Source of the DNA: Paramacrobiotus metropolitanus
Lineage: Eukaryota; Tardigrada; Eutardigrada; Parachela; Macrobiotidae
Reading direction: 5' to 3'
NCBI RefSeq assembly: GCF_019649055.1
Contig: NW_026570249.1
Coordinates: forward strand, 806,001 to 870,000
Length of the DNA stretch: 64,000 nucleotides
The stretch's first letter is position 1, and every line of letters starts with the position of its first letter. A model generated the notes under the pieces. The model was not told the DNA's origin and made no database searches. It was given only the letters and a program-made list of their open reading frames with translations. Made by a program: the position numbers and the translations under genes. This document shows positions 61,376 to 64,000 of the stretch, piece by piece.

Positions 61376-62841
61376 TTAAAAAATGTCTCTCAAATGCCAA
61401 ATCAGATCGCGGATTTTTTTCCGTTTCTCCGCGACGAAAGAGGGGGTTATGTGCTCCAACTGTTGCGGCGTTCCCTTTATATAACTGGCCGCCAGCGCCT
61501 CGGAGAAGCAAATCACATACATTCCGCAATCAAAGCCTACGACAACACACGCAAAAATTAAAAATTTCACGGTTTACAGGGGGAAAATATTGCTAGTTGC
61601 TAAATTACTTTTTCTGAGCTTCTAGCTAAATCTACCGTTTACAGAGTAAGCGATTAACTGCGCATTGCCAGAATAAATACCAAGCAGTTCATCTCATAAA
61701 TACTTCTATTAAATGAATCAACTTTTCTTCGCTTTGCTCCGAAAAATGTACTTGCTGTTCGAAAAGCAAATAATCAACGACGCTTAACTTAACGGAATCA
61801 ATGAAAAGTGCAGCAAACATAAAAGAGGGCAGCTACTACAACCAGTCGACACTTATAGTACAGATACACGCATAATATTCATTGAATTTACGAGTACAAA
61901 ACGAACAGGTAAAAACGAAAAATCCAGTAATTTCAGTAATCAGATAATTTTGTTTCAACTCTATTTATTTTGTACGAGTATAAAAATCTGAAATTGTAGC
62001 GGTATTATTTTAGCTTGTTTAAAAAAAGTAGTTTAGTGTACAAGCCGTACCATTTGCCTGTTGGGGAACATCCAAATATTGGAATTTCGGCCGTTCCAAA
62101 ATACCAAGCGCCTTCTCCATAATGGCCGCAACTTCTTTGGCAGTTTTCATACTGTGTCCCATCCAGGAGTCCAAATAAAAGAAGGTATTCTCCAATCGAT
62201 TATACACCAACAGGCTCCTGAAAACAACAATTTCACTGGACAAATTAAACTGAAGAAAATAAAAACTTTAACCTACCAGTGGGTCCCTCCTGCAGCATCC
62301 ACATGCTCGTTATTGTTCAACGGTAGAAAGACGTAGGATTTCTCAGCAAGACGGAGATCTTTGGTTATATCACTGGCAGCGGCATCTGAATCATAATTTC
62401 AGTTATTTTAGTACCAATCTAGCAAAGCGACAAGATTGTCCTTTTCTGTTTTGTTTTCACCTGCATTAGACGATTATTATTAGAGTCATTAGACGGAACA
62501 GCAGAATCAGCTCATAATGAAAGTACTCTGTACCCGTGCTGACTGAACAGGCGAAGACCACATCGGGATGGACGAAACATATATCCGCACGATTTTCAGA
62601 ATAAACGTACTTTTCCAAATATCTACAGAAACCGAAAAAGTAATTAGGATTATAAAAAACTAATCGGAGTAAAAGTACTTAACTAGAGTTTCGAGCAAGA
62701 GCCGGGAACTTACTCATTATAGAAACCAATAATCACGTCGTTGATCCAGTGCTTTCCATCCAGTAGATCAACATCGCGTCGATAGATAAGAGTGTCAAAG
62801 AAGCTCAAAATTATTTCGTTCGGGAAGGGTTTTTCCGACAT
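61376..62841 (-). CDS. SENP8: SENP8 / DEN1 NEDD8-specific protease
   Basis: Exons 62841-62714, 62622-62534, 62385-62277, 62217-62051, 61536-61376, 217 residues, close to the animal family length. It is a C48-family cysteine protease that matures NEDD8 and removes it from substrates. The N-terminus matches DVDLLDGKHWINDVIIGFY, then CFVHPDVVFACS and FLPLNNNEHVDAAGG. The catalytic triad is visible: His in GGTHWSLLVYNR (split across an intron), Asp in FFYLDSWMG, and Cys in FDCGMYVICFSEAL, with the oxyanion-type Gln in DVPQQANG. All splice phases agree. The start is the first ATG of the open exon. Confidence 0.95.
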
Positions 62842-63594
62842 TTTATGCAAAGTAAGTTAACACCTAACACAATAATCTAACCAAAGAATTCTGCGTCATA
62901 AACTTCGAAAACAAAAAGAAAAACAAACTGAACGAAAAATATTCAAATGAATGTCTGAAACGTTCAAAAGTGAACCTCAAAAACAGCAGAAGTCACGTAA
63001 CCTTCGTGCGTGGTGGTGGATGCAGCGAAAGCGGCACCGCATTAACTTTTCCGGGTAGATTGTAGCACTACAGAGACGTAGAAACTTGAAAGGATGCGAA
63101 AGGGATGAGCTTTTTAAACTGCCAAAAAAAGGCCCAAATTCCAGGTACGGTTAGTAGCAGGGGCAGCAAAGCAATCTAGCAATCGTACTAGCGACATAAT
63201 GGCGTTAACGGTCATAATAATTATTTCCGTCGGTCCGAACATAAATAATACGCTGCATGTGATTCATCCTGAACACTGGATGTCCAACGTCCTTTCCGGT
63301 CTTATACATAGGACATGATACACTCGTACTTTTACAGGATGTATGTCCCGGTACAGTTTACATGGTGCATGGGAATGTGTATTATTTATTGTTTTATTTT
63401 TGCTCTGTTTTTTTTTGTACAGTTTTATTATGTACATTACCGTCCGTAAGAACAGATACGTATAAAATTGTCCGGCTCTACTCCGTAGTAAAAATCATGA
63501 TGGTTAACAACATTGTGCATCTTACTGTTAAAAACACTGCTACAGAGTATACTTACGTTATAAGTGAAAATTTTTAATCACAAATTAGTTCCAA
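62842..63594. other. Spacer between SENP8 and the next gene
   Basis: Upstream flank of SENP8 and 3' flank of the gene at the window edge. No gene supported; the frame at 63362-63577 lacks splice or family support. Confidence 0.5.
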
Positions 63595-64000
63595 TCAAAT
63601 ACTGGTGAGGTTTGCTTTGAGTTCTTCCGGAATGGTGACGTTGTGGTCGACAATCAGCTTGGTAACCATGCGGGCAGTTGACTGGATGTTCTCCATGCGA
63701 TCGACCGCAAATATGACGAAGCCGAGAACACAGCAGGCGAACTAAATATGTAAGTACAGTAATACATACAAGAAGCATCTTCTCCCCTGTGTACTCAAGG
63801 GAATTTCTAAAACATTCATGCCCACACGGGCCATACCAACATCTACATTAATTTTTTTCTGTATGGCTATGAATTGTTAATAATTTCCTTCTATATGTTC
63901 CCTTACTGTGAGTAAGGAAAGCGGTGTCAAATCCATAACGCCACCGGCGGACAATGTTAATCGTTTCGCATGGCCCCGCTCGACCAGGGAAGTCATAATA
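63595..64000 (-). CDS. 3' end of an unidentified membrane-protein gene
   Basis: Two exons on the minus strand: 64000-63907 (partial, runs off the window) and 63741-63595, phase 0. The partial protein includes a polar segment, then a hydrophobic helix formed across the junction (SLLT|FACCVLGFVIFAV) and a polar C-terminal tail of about 35 residues with an N-V-T sequon, stop TGA. Codon use matches neighbouring genes. The family cannot be told from this piece. Confidence 0.6.

Noticed and set aside
1-64000. CRISPR arrays, rRNA, bacterial operon signals and tRNA genes
   Set aside because: None were seen; the window has spliced eukaryotic genes. A tRNA could be missed by eye, so a tRNAscan run would settle it.

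Overview
This window is nuclear DNA of a small-genome invertebrate, not a bacterium. Genes are split by many short GT-AG introns (most about 50-500 bp). The gene content is that of an ecdysozoan-type protostome: two gustatory-receptor-like proteins, an NRF-6-type acyltransferase, a nutrient amino-acid transporter-like SLC6 protein, ferroportin and many secreted proteins. A tardigrade or a crustacean would fit; I cannot decide from this window. Coding exons are clearly richer in GC than introns and spacers, and that contrast, with phase matching across introns, was used to place exons.

Layout. (1) 0.9-9.3 kb, plus strand: a large secreted protein of about 1,880 residues built from about twelve copies of one extracellular module, nearly all on phase 1-1 exons. 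I do not recognise the module; its last complete-looking copy carries a frameshift. (2) 9.9-21.2 kb, minus strand: three tandem paralogues of the ligand-binding ectodomain of natriuretic-peptide-receptor / membrane guanylyl cyclases. Each has 12 exons and stops after a conserved polar tail, with no membrane segment, kinase-homology or cyclase domain; the middle copy is broken in exon 4. (3) 22.5-32.3 kb, plus strand: four secreted Kazal inhibitor genes with 3, 5, 1 and 1 domains, interspersed with mobile-element remnants. (4) 32.6-39.4 kb: ribulose-phosphate 3-epimerase (minus), a divergent ferroportin (plus), and a single-exon rhodopsin-class GPCR (minus). (5) 40.5-46.5 kb, minus: two gustatory-receptor-like genes of nearly equal length (422 and 423 residues). 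(6) 48-52.4 kb, plus: an SLC6 transporter with at least 16 coding exons. (7) 53.5-61.0 kb, plus: an NRF-6-like multi-pass acyltransferase whose 4 kb third intron holds a complete sigma-type glutathione S-transferase gene on the opposite strand. (8) 61.4-62.8 kb, minus: SENP8 (NEDD8 protease). (9) 63.6-64.0 kb, minus: the 3' end of an unidentified membrane-protein gene running off the window.

How the parts relate. Regions 1-3 form a secreted-protein neighbourhood shaped by local duplication: module duplication within one gene, tandem duplication of whole receptor-ectodomain genes (one duplicated unit carries a broken piece of the neighbouring modular gene), and duplication of Kazal genes. The right half is a mixture of conserved housekeeping and transport genes with no obvious shared pathway. 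The strongest candidates for something undescribed are the ectodomain-only receptor trio and the modular secreted protein beside it. Exon boundaries are inferred from splice signals, reading phase and family similarity recalled from memory; no alignment or transcript data were available.
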